Part shown: positions 45,456-54,265 of the stretch, piece by piece
How positions within the stretch are numbered: the stretch's first letter is position 1
Layout of the letters: each line of letters starts with the position of its first letter
Source: Candidatus Accumulibacter similis
GTDB taxonomy: Bacteria; Pseudomonadota; Gammaproteobacteria; Burkholderiales; Rhodocyclaceae
Reading direction: 5' to 3'
Length of the DNA: 64,000 nt
Assembly: GCA_013347225.1 (NCBI GenBank)
Contig: CP054595.1
Coordinates: 2,476,415 to 2,540,414 of the forward strand
Program-made: the position numbers and the translations under genes
The notes under the pieces: generated by a model
The model's input: the letters and a program-made list of their open reading frames with translations, nothing else
Databases searched by the model: none
Told to the model about the DNA's origin: nothing

Positions 45456-45653
45456 CCACGTCTGGCGATCGCCATACACTGCTGCTGTCCGATCGTCATC
45501 AAGGCACCCCGCCAGGGCGGCCGATGTCATCGCGAGCTGCCTGCCGTCGACGGCCCGCCGCGCACCGGCGTACGGGATTGTCCGCAGGCGCGCGGAGCAG
45601 CCGGTCATCCCGGTTGGCGACACGACCTTCAACGCAAGACAAGGAGACATGCC

Positions 45654-46016
45654 ATGAACCTCGATCCGTGCAACAGTCAGCTCTGCCTCTCTGACAACAG
45701 GCCACTGCGGCTGCGCTCGGCGCGCGGCGTTCGCGTCACCTGTACCGCCGGTGTCGCCTGGTTGACGGTCGCTGGCGAAGCGGGCGACATCCTCCTCACG
45801 GCGGGCGAGAGCCACCGGGTGCGCAGCAACGGCCTGGCCCTGCTCGAGGCCATCGGCACGGCACGCGTCCGGCTTGAGCCGCCGGCGCGTCGCTGGCCGA
45901 CTCTGTGGTGGCACGTCCCTGGCCGCTGGCGCCACCGCTCGCTCACGCTGCTGGCGCTCGACTGGCGTCCGCTGCTGGGGTGGCGCGGGCGATCAGTCAA
46001 CGCCGGTGGAGCTTGA
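45654..46016 (+). CDS. DUF2917 protein
   Basis: A 120-residue protein of the DUF2917 family, a short cupin-like beta domain: RLRSARGVRVTCTAGVAWLTVAGEAGDILLTAG followed by an Arg/Trp-rich tail. AAGGAGA precedes the ATG at 45654. It diverges from the MocR gene, an arrangement repeatedly seen for this family in proteobacteria (from memory), which suggests the regulator controls it. No enzymatic residues are evident and function is unknown. Confidence 0.75.
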   Translation: MNLDPCNSQLCLSDNRPLRLRSARGVRVTCTAGVAWLTVAGEAGDILLTAGESHRVRSNGLALLEAIGTARVRLEPPARRWPTLWWHVPGRWRHRSLTLLALDWRPLLGWRGRSVNAGGA

Positions 46017-46075
46017 GCGCCGGCGGATTGTCGTTCATAATCTGCGCCTGTTCATTCAGCATGTGGCGAGGCGCG

Positions 46076-47122
46076 ATGAAGACGGCAGAAGCAGGCGTCG
46101 TTCTCGAACGGACAGTGCAGGCGTTGCGCGCGCACAGTCTGGCGGTGTCAGTAAAGGCTGATGTCCCGGCGCGGCCGGAAGAGAAGGCTGGAACCTGGGT
46201 GCGTGTTGCCCGAGGGCGGGGCAGCAGCACCTACTCGGCCGTCGTCAAGAGGCGGCTGACGCAGGGTAGCCTGGGCGCCGTGCTGGCGCAACTGCGGCAA
46301 CCGGTCGATGCGGGCCAGCCACCGGCGTTGCTGATCACCGACCATGTCAGCCTGCCCCTGGCCGATCGCCTGCAGGAGAGCCAGCAGCAGTTTGCCGATG
46401 CAGCCGGCAACGCCTACCTGGAGACAGCCGCCTTCTTGGTCCTGGTGAAGGGCCGCAAGCCGGATGCGAAGCAGATCGCACTGCGCGCGAGCCGGGGTTT
46501 CAGCAACAGCCGGCTGAAGGTGCTCTTCGCGCTGATCTGCGACCCGCAACTGGCGGCCGCACCGTACCGGACGATCGCCGCGGCGGCCAACGTCGCGCTC
46601 GGGTCGTTGCCAGCGGTGGTTGCCGAGCTGCAGCGCGATGAGTCGCTGCTGGTGCAGAATAGACAGCGGCGTCTGAACGCAAGCAAGCGCCTGCTCGACG
46701 AATGGGCGCAGGCCTACGCCGTCGGTCTGCGTGGGCGGACCCTGAGCGGCCGTTACGTGGCCGGGAACTTTGCCGGCTGGCCCGACTGGCATCTGCATCC
46801 GGCACATGTGCGCTGGGGAGGAGAGCCGGCGGCGAAGCTGCTCGGGTGCGATCTGCAGCCGGGGGTCCTGACCATTTACGGCGACAGGCTGCCGGCGCGA
46901 CTCGTTGGGGACGGGCATCTTGCCCCGGCTGGTCCGGCCGCCTACCAGGGACTGCTGGAACTGCGCAAGCCGTTCTGGGGCGCAACCGTGGCCGCGGCAC
47001 CGCAGACGGTGGCACCGGCACTGGTCTACGCCGACCTGCTGGCGACCGGCAACGGGCGTTGCTGCGAAGCGGCACAGACGATCTACGAGAGCTTGCTGGC
47101 GCGCGCCTTCCCGATGCGCTGA
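46076..47122 (+). CDS. AbiEi-type antitoxin-like transcriptional regulator (type IV TA family), orphan
   Basis: A 348-residue protein matching the AbiEi_2-type family. The N-terminal region has LLITDHVSLPLADRLQ and FADAAGNAYLETAAFLVLV; a winged-helix portion follows (LKVLFALICDPQL through VALGSLPAVVAELQ); and the C-terminal domain has the family hallmarks RWGGEPAAKLLG and LVYADLLATGNGRCCEAAQTIYE. In type IV systems such proteins repress their operon and oppose a nucleotidyltransferase toxin (AbiEii). No AbiEii gene is adjacent, so this is an orphan. ATG 46076 has GAGG upstream; ATG 46061 is an alternative. The 3' end overlaps the convergent EamA gene by 40 bases. Confidence 0.8.
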   Translation: MKTAEAGVVLERTVQALRAHSLAVSVKADVPARPEEKAGTWVRVARGRGSSTYSAVVKRRLTQGSLGAVLAQLRQPVDAGQPPALLITDHVSLPLADRLQESQQQFADAAGNAYLETAAFLVLVKGRKPDAKQIALRASRGFSNSRLKVLFALICDPQLAAAPYRTIAAAANVALGSLPAVVAELQRDESLLVQNRQRRLNASKRLLDEWAQAYAVGLRGRTLSGRYVAGNFAGWPDWHLHPAHVRWGGEPAAKLLGCDLQPGVLTIYGDRLPARLVGDGHLAPAGPAAYQGLLELRKPFWGATVAAAPQTVAPALVYADLLATGNGRCCEAAQTIYESLLARAFPMR

Positions 47123-48018
47123 GCGGATGGTTGTGGGTCGCGTGCCGCCGCTGGCGCGGCCTGGGGCACCGTTTGCCGCCGCGGAGCCGGCGGCGAGAAG
47201 TGGGTCGTGGCGACGCCCGACAGGACGATCAGCCCGATCGCCATCCAGGACCAGCGGTCGAGGGTTTCATGCCAGAGGACGATGCCGAAGAAACTGGCGA
47301 AAATGACCGTACTGTAGGCCAGAGCCGCCGTCAGCAGGGTGCGGCTGGCGGCATAGGCGCGCGTCATGGCCAGTTGAGCGGCGGTGGCGAAGGCAGCCAC
47401 TCCGAACAGCAGGCTGCCGCTGCGCAGGTCGACCGGATGCAGCTCTGACCAAACCAGCCAGCAGGTGGCGCCAACCGACGACACGAGCGAGAAGTAGAAG
47501 ACGGTCCGGGTCTCGGGCTCGCCCCGGTGACCCAGTTCACGAACGCTGAAATAGGCCAGCCCTGCCAGCACCCCGGAAGCCAGGCCGAGGAGACCGCCGA
47601 GCATCTGGTCGGCACTCCAGCTCGGCCGCAACAGCAGGCTGACACCGGCGAGGCCGAGCGCCAGTGCGCCGAAGGCGCCGCCAGTCGGTCGCTGCCCGGC
47701 GACTGCCAGATAAAGCGCCAGGAAGATCGCAGAGCTGTAGTTCAGGGTGACGGCAGTGGCCAGCGGCAGCAAGGTGATCGCCCAGAAGTAGGCGATCAGG
47801 GCCGCGAAGCCGACCGCTCCGCGGCTGATCTGCCAGCGCCAGTGGGGCGTCCGCAGTGGCACCCGGCGCAGGCGGACCAGCACGAACATGACGAGCAGCG
47901 ACAGGATGCTGCGGTAGAAGACGATCTCCTCTGCCGAGTGGCTCGCCGCTGCCAGTTTGACGCAGACCCCCATGCAGGCGAAGAGGAGGCTGGCGACGAC
48001 CATCCAGAGCGATTGCAT
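47083..48018 (-). CDS. EamA/DMT-family transporter
   Basis: A 311-residue permease with ten predicted membrane segments in two EamA halves: residues about 1-135 (SLWMVVASLLFACMGVCVKLA through LNYSSAIFLALYLAV) and 145-285 (FGALALGLAGVSLLL through WSWMAIGLIVLSGVA). The hydrophilic tail of about 35 residues is Pro/Ala-rich. The family exports amino acids or other metabolites; the substrate is not predictable. The ATG at 48016-48018 begins the first helix. Its coding end overlaps the AbiEi-like gene tail-to-tail by 40 bases. Confidence 0.9.
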   Translation of the reverse strand: MQSLWMVVASLLFACMGVCVKLAAASHSAEEIVFYRSILSLLVMFVLVRLRRVPLRTPHWRWQISRGAVGFAALIAYFWAITLLPLATAVTLNYSSAIFLALYLAVAGQRPTGGAFGALALGLAGVSLLLRPSWSADQMLGGLLGLASGVLAGLAYFSVRELGHRGEPETRTVFYFSLVSSVGATCWLVWSELHPVDLRSGSLLFGVAAFATAAQLAMTRAYAASRTLLTAALAYSTVIFASFFGIVLWHETLDRWSWMAIGLIVLSGVATTHFSPPAPRRQTVPQAAPAAARDPQPSAQRIGKARASKLS

Positions 48019-48241
48019 CGACGTGTCCGGGCGCGAACGGAGGCTGGATTCTACTGCCAAAGCGGGCTTGCCGCGGGTTGCATACGGGCGATTCCGGTTG
48101 CCCCGTCGGTCGTCGGCGACGGCGCTGGCGGGCGGGCCGCCGCCAGGCGGCAGCGGCGAAGCCTTGTGCCGCGCGTGCCGGCGGTACCGGCGGGCGGGAA
48201 ATACCGGTAAAGTGGGCCTTTTCGCGGTGAAGGGGGCGACG

Positions 48242-49396
48242 GTGCGGGCGATGGGGAAGAACGCGTGGATGCATCGGGGGCGAAGTGGGCGTCGGACAAC
48301 GGTGCTTGTCGCTGTTCTGGCACTGCTGCTGGCCGGTTGTGCGCCACCACCCGAACCGATCAGCATCGGCTTCATCGGTGGCAGCTCCGGGCGCGTGGCC
48401 GATCTCGGCATTGCCGGTCGTGACGGGGTGCAGCTGGCCGTGGATCTACGCAACCAGGAGGGTGGCGTCGGCGGGCGGGCGGTGCGGCTGCTGGTCCGGG
48501 ACGACGAGCAGAATCCCGAGGCGGCGGCACGTGCCCTGCGCGAGCTGATCGATCAGGGTGTCGTCGCGGTCGTCGGGCCGATGACCAGTGCCATGGCGAT
48601 GGCGACGGTGCCGATTGCCAACGAGGCGAAGCTGTTGATGATCAGCCCGACGGTCTCGACCGAAGACCTCAGCGGTCGCGACGACTACTTCTTCCGCGTC
48701 GGTTCGTCGAATCATGCCAATGCCGCCGAAGTCGCGCGTCGCCATCTGCAGCGCAAGCCGGGCCAGCGGCGCATGGCGGTGGCCTACGACGTCGGTAACC
48801 GGGCCTACAGCGAGACCTGGCTCGGCGGCTTCCGGGCCACCTTCGAGGGCGGTGGCGGGCAGTTGCTGAAGACGATCGCTTTCGAATCGGGTGGCGAGAA
48901 GTCGTTGCGGCAGCTCGCCGAGGAGCTGTTGAGCAGTGGCGCCGACGGCATCCTGATCGTCGCCAATTCGGTCGACACGGCCCTGTTGTGCCAGCAGATC
49001 CGCAAGCTGGGCAGCGGCCTGCCGATCCTTGCCGCCGAATGGGCCGCCACCGAGCGCCTGCTGGAACTTGGCGGCAGGGCTGTCGAGGGGCTGATGGTTG
49101 GCCAGAACTTCAACCGCAGCAGCGAGGAGCCGCGCTACCTGGCTTTTCGCGAAGCCTACAGCGAACGTTTCCACCGCGAGCCGGGCTTCGGCGGTACGCT
49201 CGCCTTCGACGCCGCCAATGTGCTGCTCGAGGCGCTGGCGCGACGCCAGGGCGAACAGAGCGTCAAGGAGGCGCTGTTGAGTGTCCGCCGCTTTGACGGT
49301 CTGCAGGCGCCGATTGTTTTCGACGATTTCGGCGACGTGCAGTTGGGCGTGTTCATGACCGTGGTGCGCGACGGGCGTCTGGCGGTCGTGGACTAG
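48242..49396 (+). CDS. Periplasmic substrate-binding lipoprotein (branched-chain amino acid binding type)
   Basis: A 384-residue type I periplasmic-binding-fold protein. The lipoprotein signal ends LLLAGCAPP. The fold begins ISIGFIGGSSGRVADLGIAGRDGVQLAVD and includes VVAVVGPMTSAMAMA and IAFESGGEKSLRQLAEEL. GTG at 48242 is chosen because AGGGGG lies five bases before it; an ATG at 48251 is in frame too. No permease or ATPase of a HAAT-type ABC transporter is present. Instead a large sensor kinase starts eight bases after the stop. It therefore probably serves as the ligand-binding input of that kinase, as in other binding-protein/kinase pairs; this is inference. Confidence 0.85.
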   Translation: MRAMGKNAWMHRGRSGRRTTVLVAVLALLLAGCAPPPEPISIGFIGGSSGRVADLGIAGRDGVQLAVDLRNQEGGVGGRAVRLLVRDDEQNPEAAARALRELIDQGVVAVVGPMTSAMAMATVPIANEAKLLMISPTVSTEDLSGRDDYFFRVGSSNHANAAEVARRHLQRKPGQRRMAVAYDVGNRAYSETWLGGFRATFEGGGGQLLKTIAFESGGEKSLRQLAEELLSSGADGILIVANSVDTALLCQQIRKLGSGLPILAAEWAATERLLELGGRAVEGLMVGQNFNRSSEEPRYLAFREAYSERFHREPGFGGTLAFDAANVLLEALARRQGEQSVKEALLSVRRFDGLQAPIVFDDFGDVQLGVFMTVVRDGRLAVVD

Positions 49397-49404
49397 GAGC
49401 AGGC

Positions 49405-52400
49405 GTGGCGCGACCTCTCTGGCAATGGCTGGCGTGGCGCTTCATCGTCGCCGGCGTGCTGCCGCTGCTACTGGTTGCCGCGCTGCTGCTGCAGGTCCTC
49501 CTGCCGCAGGTGATCGCCGGGATCGAGGCGCGGCATGAGGTTCTTGCCCGCGCCATCGCCGGCCAGGTCGAGGAGTACCTGCGCGGTGCCGCGCGGGAAA
49601 TGTCCGCCCTGGCAGCTCATGTCGGATCGGGCGGCTGGCCGCAGCGACAGCGGTTGCAGGCGCTTCTCGATGCCCACGGCAGCTCCGGCGCCGTTTTCGA
49701 GGCGCTTTACGTCGCTGCCGCCGACGATTCCGTGCTGGCCGTTGCCCTACCGCCTCGGCAACAGGTGCAGCGCGACGATCTGGTCGGCGTCGACCTCTCG
49801 CGCTGGAGCGTCCTGCACGAGGCACGCAGCCGGCAGGCACAGGTCTGGTCAGAGGTCTTCCTCTCGGTGGTCAGCGCACGGCTGGCGGTCAGCCTGGCGA
49901 TCCCGGTCGGTGACCACGTGTTGATCGGTGAAGTGGCGATCGACCGCCTCTCGGAGTTTCTCGGCGGCCTGCCGACGGAAACGGGCATGCTGACCATGGT
50001 TCTCGATCGTCGCGGCCAGATCATTGCGCATTCACAGAGCCGTCTCGGCGGTCAGCAGGTCAATCTCGGTCACCTGCCGATCGTCGACGAAGCGCTGCGT
50101 GGACGCTTCGAGCGGCACGATCTCGAACTCGACGGCGAACAATTCATGGCGGCTCTGGTCAGCATACCGAGACTGGGGTGGACAGTGCTCGTGGCGCAAC
50201 CACGGACCGATGCCCTGCGACCGTTCCGGGCCAGCCTCTGGATGCTCGCCGCCGGCGTGTTGCTGGCGCTGCTGCTGGCCAGCGGCGCCAGCCTGCTGCT
50301 TGCCCGCCGCAGCGCGCAGCGCATCGGTCGCTACACCGACCAGACACACGCCATTGCCGACGGCGATTACGGTCGCCCCTGGCCGCTGCTGAAGATCAGG
50401 GAGCTCGACCGTCTGGCTGCCGATCTCGATCGCATGTCGCAGGCGATCCGCCAGCGCGAGCTGGAGTTGCGCGCCAGTGAGGCACGCTTCCGCGACCTTT
50501 CGCAACTGGCTTCCGACTGGTTCTGGGAGCAGGACGAGCAGTTCCGCTTCACCTACCTGTCCTTCGGCACCGCGATGTCGGCGCTCGAGCGGACCGGGAT
50601 CAACCTGCGGCAGGCTCTTGGCAGGACGCGCTGGGAGCTGCCGAGCGGCCTGATGGCGTCGGAATGGCAGGAACATCGGGCTCTCCTTGAGGCACATCAG
50701 CCGTTTCGCGACTTCGAGTACCGACTGCGCTCCGAATCCGGGTCGTGGCATTGGTTTTCGGTCAATGGGCAGCCGCTGTTCGACGACGCCGGGCGCTTCG
50801 TCGGCTATCGTGGGACGGCGCGCGACATCACGCAGCGCAACCGGGCGGACGAGGCCGTGCGGCAGGCCAACCTCGTGGTCGAGAACAGCCCGGCGGTCGT
50901 CTTTCGCTGGCGAGCGGAAGCCGGTTGGCCGACCGTCTTCGTTTCCGACAACGTCAGGCAGTTCGGCTATACGGCCGCCGATCTGCTCGATGGATCGATA
51001 CCTTTCGCAATGCTGATCCATCGCGACGATGTCGAGCGCGTCACCCGGGAACTGGCGGAACATGAGCGACAAGGCTGCGATCACTTCAGCCAGGAATACC
51101 GCATCGTCGCCCGGAACGGTTCGATCCACTGGGTTGATGACCGGACGGCGGCCGAACGCAACGAAGACGGTGAAATTGGCCATTACCAGGGAATCGTCAT
51201 CGATATCAGCGAACGCAAGCGTGCCGAGGAAGAACTGCACAGGCTGAACCGACAACTGCGGATGATCAGCGACTGCAACCAGGCGCTGATTCGCGCCAGC
51301 GACGAGAAGGACTTGTTGGATACGCTCTGCGCGATCGTCGTGAACATCGGTGGCTACCGGATGGCGTGGGTCGGTCGTGCGGAGCCCGACGCAGTGCAGC
51401 CGCTGCGGCCGCTGGCCTGGGCCGGCCACGAAGTGGGCCATCTCGAGCAAGGAACTGTGAATTGCGCCGCTGGCGAGGCTGGACCAGGCGCCGCGGGACA
51501 CCTCAGGCCTGATGGTGAGGCTCTGGTCATCAAGGACCTGGCGAGCGATCCGCGGTTCGCGCCCTGGCGGGAGCAGGCGCGCGAGCGTGGCTATGCCGCC
51601 CTGTGTGCGCTGCCGTTGCATGCCGGCGGCGAGGACTTCGGCTCGCTGATCATCTACGCTGCGGTCGTCGGCGCATTCGACGCAGCGGAAGTTGCGCTGC
51701 TCGGCGAACTGGCGGGCGACCTGTCGTTCGGCATCTCGGTGCTGCGCACACGTGGCGAGCGTGATCGGGCCGATGCCGCGCTGCGTGACAGCGAGGCGCG
51801 CTACCGCCTGCTTTTCGACAGCAATCCGCACCCGATGTGGGTGTTCGACACCGAAACCCTGGCTTTCCTGACCGTCAACCAGGCGGCGATCGCGGCCTAT
51901 GGTTACTCGCGCGCCGAATTCCTCAACATGAGCATTCTCGACCTCGGTGCCGACGAGCGGACGCCGCTGCTTGCCGAGGACATCGTCGCCGTCGAGGAGG
52001 TCGGTGACTACACCGGCTTCTGGCGCCACCGGCGCAAGAATGGCGAACTGATCGATGTCGAGATCGTGTCGCACGCCCTGTCCTACGAGGGGCGGCGGGC
52101 TGAACTCGTGCTGGCCAACGACATCACCGAGCGCCGGCGATCGGAGCGTGCGCTGCTGGCCAGCGAGATGAAATACCGCGAGCTGGTCGAGAACGCGAAC
52201 AGCATCATCCTGCGCTGGAATCCAGCGGGCGAGATCACCTTCATCAATGAGTACGGGCTGCAGTTCTTCGGCTATACCGAGGACGAACTGATCGGGCACC
52301 ATGTCGTCGGCACGATCGTCCCGGTGGCCGCGCTTGATGGCGAGGAACTGCTGCCGATGATGGAGCGCATCTGCCAGCGGCCGGAGGCGTTCGCCCACAA

Positions 52401-53760
52401 CGTCAACGAGAACATGCGCCGCAACGGCGAGCGGGTCTGGGTTTCCTGGACGAACCGGGCCGTGTTCAACGACTGGGGACAGGTGGTCGAGGTCTTCAGT
52501 GTCGGTACCGACGTCACCGAGCAGAAGAGGGCCGAGGCGGCAGTTCGCGAGAGTGAGGAGCGTTTCGCCAAAGCGTTCCACTCGAGTCCGGCGCCGATGG
52601 CGATCAGTGCCATCGACACGGGCCGCTACCACGACGTGAACGAGCAACTGCAGCGCATGCTGTGCTACTCGCGAGCGGAGCTGATTGGCAGCAGTTCGGT
52701 GGAACTGGGAATCTGGGCGGATGCCGGGGCACGCGAGCAGATGGTCGCGCAGTTGCGTGCGCAGGGTGCCTGCCGCGAGTTGCCGACGCGTTTTCGCACA
52801 CAGACCGGCGATATCCGCGAAGCGCTTTATTCGGGGGAGATCATCCGCCTTGGCGAGCAGGATGTTCTGCTGTCGTTGATCTTCGACATCACCGACCGCA
52901 AGCGGGCCGAAGAAGAGCTGCAGCGTCATCGGGAGCACCTCGAGGAGTTGGTCAGCGAACGGACGCGCGAGCTGCGCCAGGCGATGGAACAACTCCTGCA
53001 GACCGAGAAGCTGGCGGCCCTGGGCAATCTGGTGGCCGGCGTTGCGCACGAACTGAACACGCCGCTGGGCAACAGTCGCGTCGTTGCCAGCCTGCTGGCC
53101 GAGGAGTTGCGGGGCTTCGCCGCGGCGGTCGACTCGGGCAGCCTGCGCCGCTCGCAGGTCGACCGCTTTCTCGGCCGAGGTCGCGAGGCCGTCGAGCTCC
53201 TGGAGCGCAACAGCGCCCGCGCCGCCGATCTGATCGGTCACTTCAAGCAGGTGGCGGTGGACCAGAGCAGCGCCCGCCGCCGGGTCTTCGATCTGCGGCA
53301 GACGGTCGAGGAAATGCTGAGCGCGCTGCGCCTGAGCTTCAAGCACAGCCCGCACCGGATCGATGTCGATATCCCCGCCGGACTGCTGCTGGACAGCTAC
53401 CCGGGGCCGCTCGAGCAGGTGATCGCCAACCTCGTCAGCAACGCGGTCAGCCATGGCCTGGCCGACATCGCGGGCGGGCGGATCCTGCTGCAGGCGACTG
53501 CCGTCGGCGAGACGCAGGTGCTGCTGTGCTGTCGCGACGACGGCGTCGGCATGCCGTCAGCGACGCTGAAGCGTATCTTCGAACCCTTCTTCACGACACG
53601 GCTCGGCCAGGGTGGCAGTGGCCTTGGACTGTACATCGCCTACAATCTGGTCACCGGCGTCCTCGGCGGAACGATCGAGGTGGAAAGCACGCCCGGCGTG
53701 GGCAGCAGTTTTACGCTCAATCTGCCACGCAGAGCCCCTGAGCGGGGGGTGGCCGAGTGA
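49405..53760 (+). CDS. Large membrane sensor histidine kinase: periplasmic sensor, HAMP, five PAS, GAF, HisKA, HATPase
   Basis: A 1451-residue sensor. A first membrane segment (residues about 10-33) and a second (about 275-300) flank a periplasmic dCache-like domain. HAMP follows to about 350. PAS domains lie at about 362-478, 489-608, 795-912, 922-1042 and 1051-1165, with a GAF domain at about 628-782. A coiled coil leads to HisKA with phospho-acceptor His1215 (VAHELNTPLGNS). The ATPase has NLVSNAVSHG, DDGVGM, FEPFFTT and GGSGLGLYIAYN. It lacks a receiver domain, so a separate regulator is needed. GTG start at 49405 has AGGAG upstream. It is co-transcribed with the binding lipoprotein. The HELNTP H-box places it in the HisKA subgroup of NtrB/DctB-like kinases. 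Confidence 0.92.
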   Translation: MARPLWQWLAWRFIVAGVLPLLLVAALLLQVLLPQVIAGIEARHEVLARAIAGQVEEYLRGAAREMSALAAHVGSGGWPQRQRLQALLDAHGSSGAVFEALYVAAADDSVLAVALPPRQQVQRDDLVGVDLSRWSVLHEARSRQAQVWSEVFLSVVSARLAVSLAIPVGDHVLIGEVAIDRLSEFLGGLPTETGMLTMVLDRRGQIIAHSQSRLGGQQVNLGHLPIVDEALRGRFERHDLELDGEQFMAALVSIPRLGWTVLVAQPRTDALRPFRASLWMLAAGVLLALLLASGASLLLARRSAQRIGRYTDQTHAIADGDYGRPWPLLKIRELDRLAADLDRMSQAIRQRELELRASEARFRDLSQLASDWFWEQDEQFRFTYLSFGTAMSALERTGINLRQALGRTRWELPSGLMASEWQEHRALLEAHQPFRDFEYRLRSESGSWHWFSVNGQPLFDDAGRFVGYRGTARDITQRNRADEAVRQANLVVENSPAVVFRWRAEAGWPTVFVSDNVRQFGYTAADLLDGSIPFAMLIHRDDVERVTRELAEHERQGCDHFSQEYRIVARNGSIHWVDDRTAAERNEDGEIGHYQGIVIDISERKRAEEELHRLNRQLRMISDCNQALIRASDEKDLLDTLCAIVVNIGGYRMAWVGRAEPDAVQPLRPLAWAGHEVGHLEQGTVNCAAGEAGPGAAGHLRPDGEALVIKDLASDPRFAPWREQARERGYAALCALPLHAGGEDFGSLIIYAAVVGAFDAAEVALLGELAGDLSFGISVLRTRGERDRADAALRDSEARYRLLFDSNPHPMWVFDTETLAFLTVNQAAIAAYGYSRAEFLNMSILDLGADERTPLLAEDIVAVEEVGDYTGFWRHRRKNGELIDVEIVSHALSYEGRRAELVLANDITERRRSERALLASEMKYRELVENANSIILRWNPAGEITFINEYGLQFFGYTEDELIGHHVVGTIVPVAALDGEELLPMMERICQRPEAFAHNVNENMRRNGERVWVSWTNRAVFNDWGQVVEVFSVGTDVTEQKRAEAAVRESEERFAKAFHSSPAPMAISAIDTGRYHDVNEQLQRMLCYSRAELIGSSSVELGIWADAGAREQMVAQLRAQGACRELPTRFRTQTGDIREALYSGEIIRLGEQDVLLSLIFDITDRKRAEEELQRHREHLEELVSERTRELRQAMEQLLQTEKLAALGNLVAGVAHELNTPLGNSRVVASLLAEELRGFAAAVDSGSLRRSQVDRFLGRGREAVELLERNSARAADLIGHFKQVAVDQSSARRRVFDLRQTVEEMLSALRLSFKHSPHRIDVDIPAGLLLDSYPGPLEQVIANLVSNAVSHGLADIAGGRILLQATAVGETQVLLCCRDDGVGMPSATLKRIFEPFFTTRLGQGGSGLGLYIAYNLVTGVLGGTIEVESTPGVGSSFTLNLPRRAPERGVAE

Positions 53761-54265
53761 GACGGTGAGCAGCGCGGGCAGCGCTGGCTGCGCGGTGGTG
53801 CCGCGCCCACCGGTTGCGGCCTTGTCCCCGCCTGGTCGCCGCCGGCACAGCGTCGGCGGCATTCACGTCATAGGCACGGTGCTCTTGTCGCAGCCTGATC
53901 CGTTGCTGCCGATGCTGCCAGCTTTCCGTCGCAGCGCACTGGCGGCGCGTTTTGCGTGACAGCTCTCGGGCGCCGGCGCGACGGCGCCCGAGAGCAGGGC
54001 GGCTGCGTCGCGCGCGGCCGCGCCGGTGGCTGGCGAGCGGGTTCGGCGGAAGAATGTTCGCTCCTTTCCGGCGCTCCCGCCGAGAAGTGTCAAGCGGCTC
54101 TTGCGCTGGCCGGCCTTGCCGCAGCGCAGCTGCGGCGGCGCTTGGCGGCGGGTGACGGCAATGTGGGCCGGTGCTCGTTTCTGTTAAGCTCGAAGGAGTG
54201 AAGCGGTGGGGTTGCCGAGCATTCCGTCGGCGACGCCCAGGTGAGGAACCCTGCGATCGGTAGCG
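53761..54265. other. 505-base gap between the two kinase genes, no gene recognised
   Basis: GC-rich sequence without a frame I can assign. Its one clear structure is the hairpin described at 53962-53995. A promoter for the downstream kinase-regulator pair should lie near 54100-54240, but I could not place one with confidence. Confidence 0.35.
53962..53995. terminator. Perfect 13-bp inverted repeat after the multi-PAS kinase gene
   Basis: GCTCTCGGGCGCC (53962-53974) and its exact inverse (53983-53995) enclose an eight-base loop, about 200 bases after the kinase stop. The stem is very stable, but no T-run follows on either strand, so it would be an atypical terminator or an RNA-stabilising structure. 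Confidence 0.45.

Noticed and set aside
50032..53454. 1140-codon minus-strand open frame opposite the multi-PAS kinase
   Set aside because: Shadow of the kinase gene, whose PAS, GAF and kinase motifs are unmistakable on the + strand.
53863..54093. 76-codon minus-strand frame between the kinase genes
   Set aside because: No family resemblance, no ribosome site, and it spans the GC-rich hairpin.
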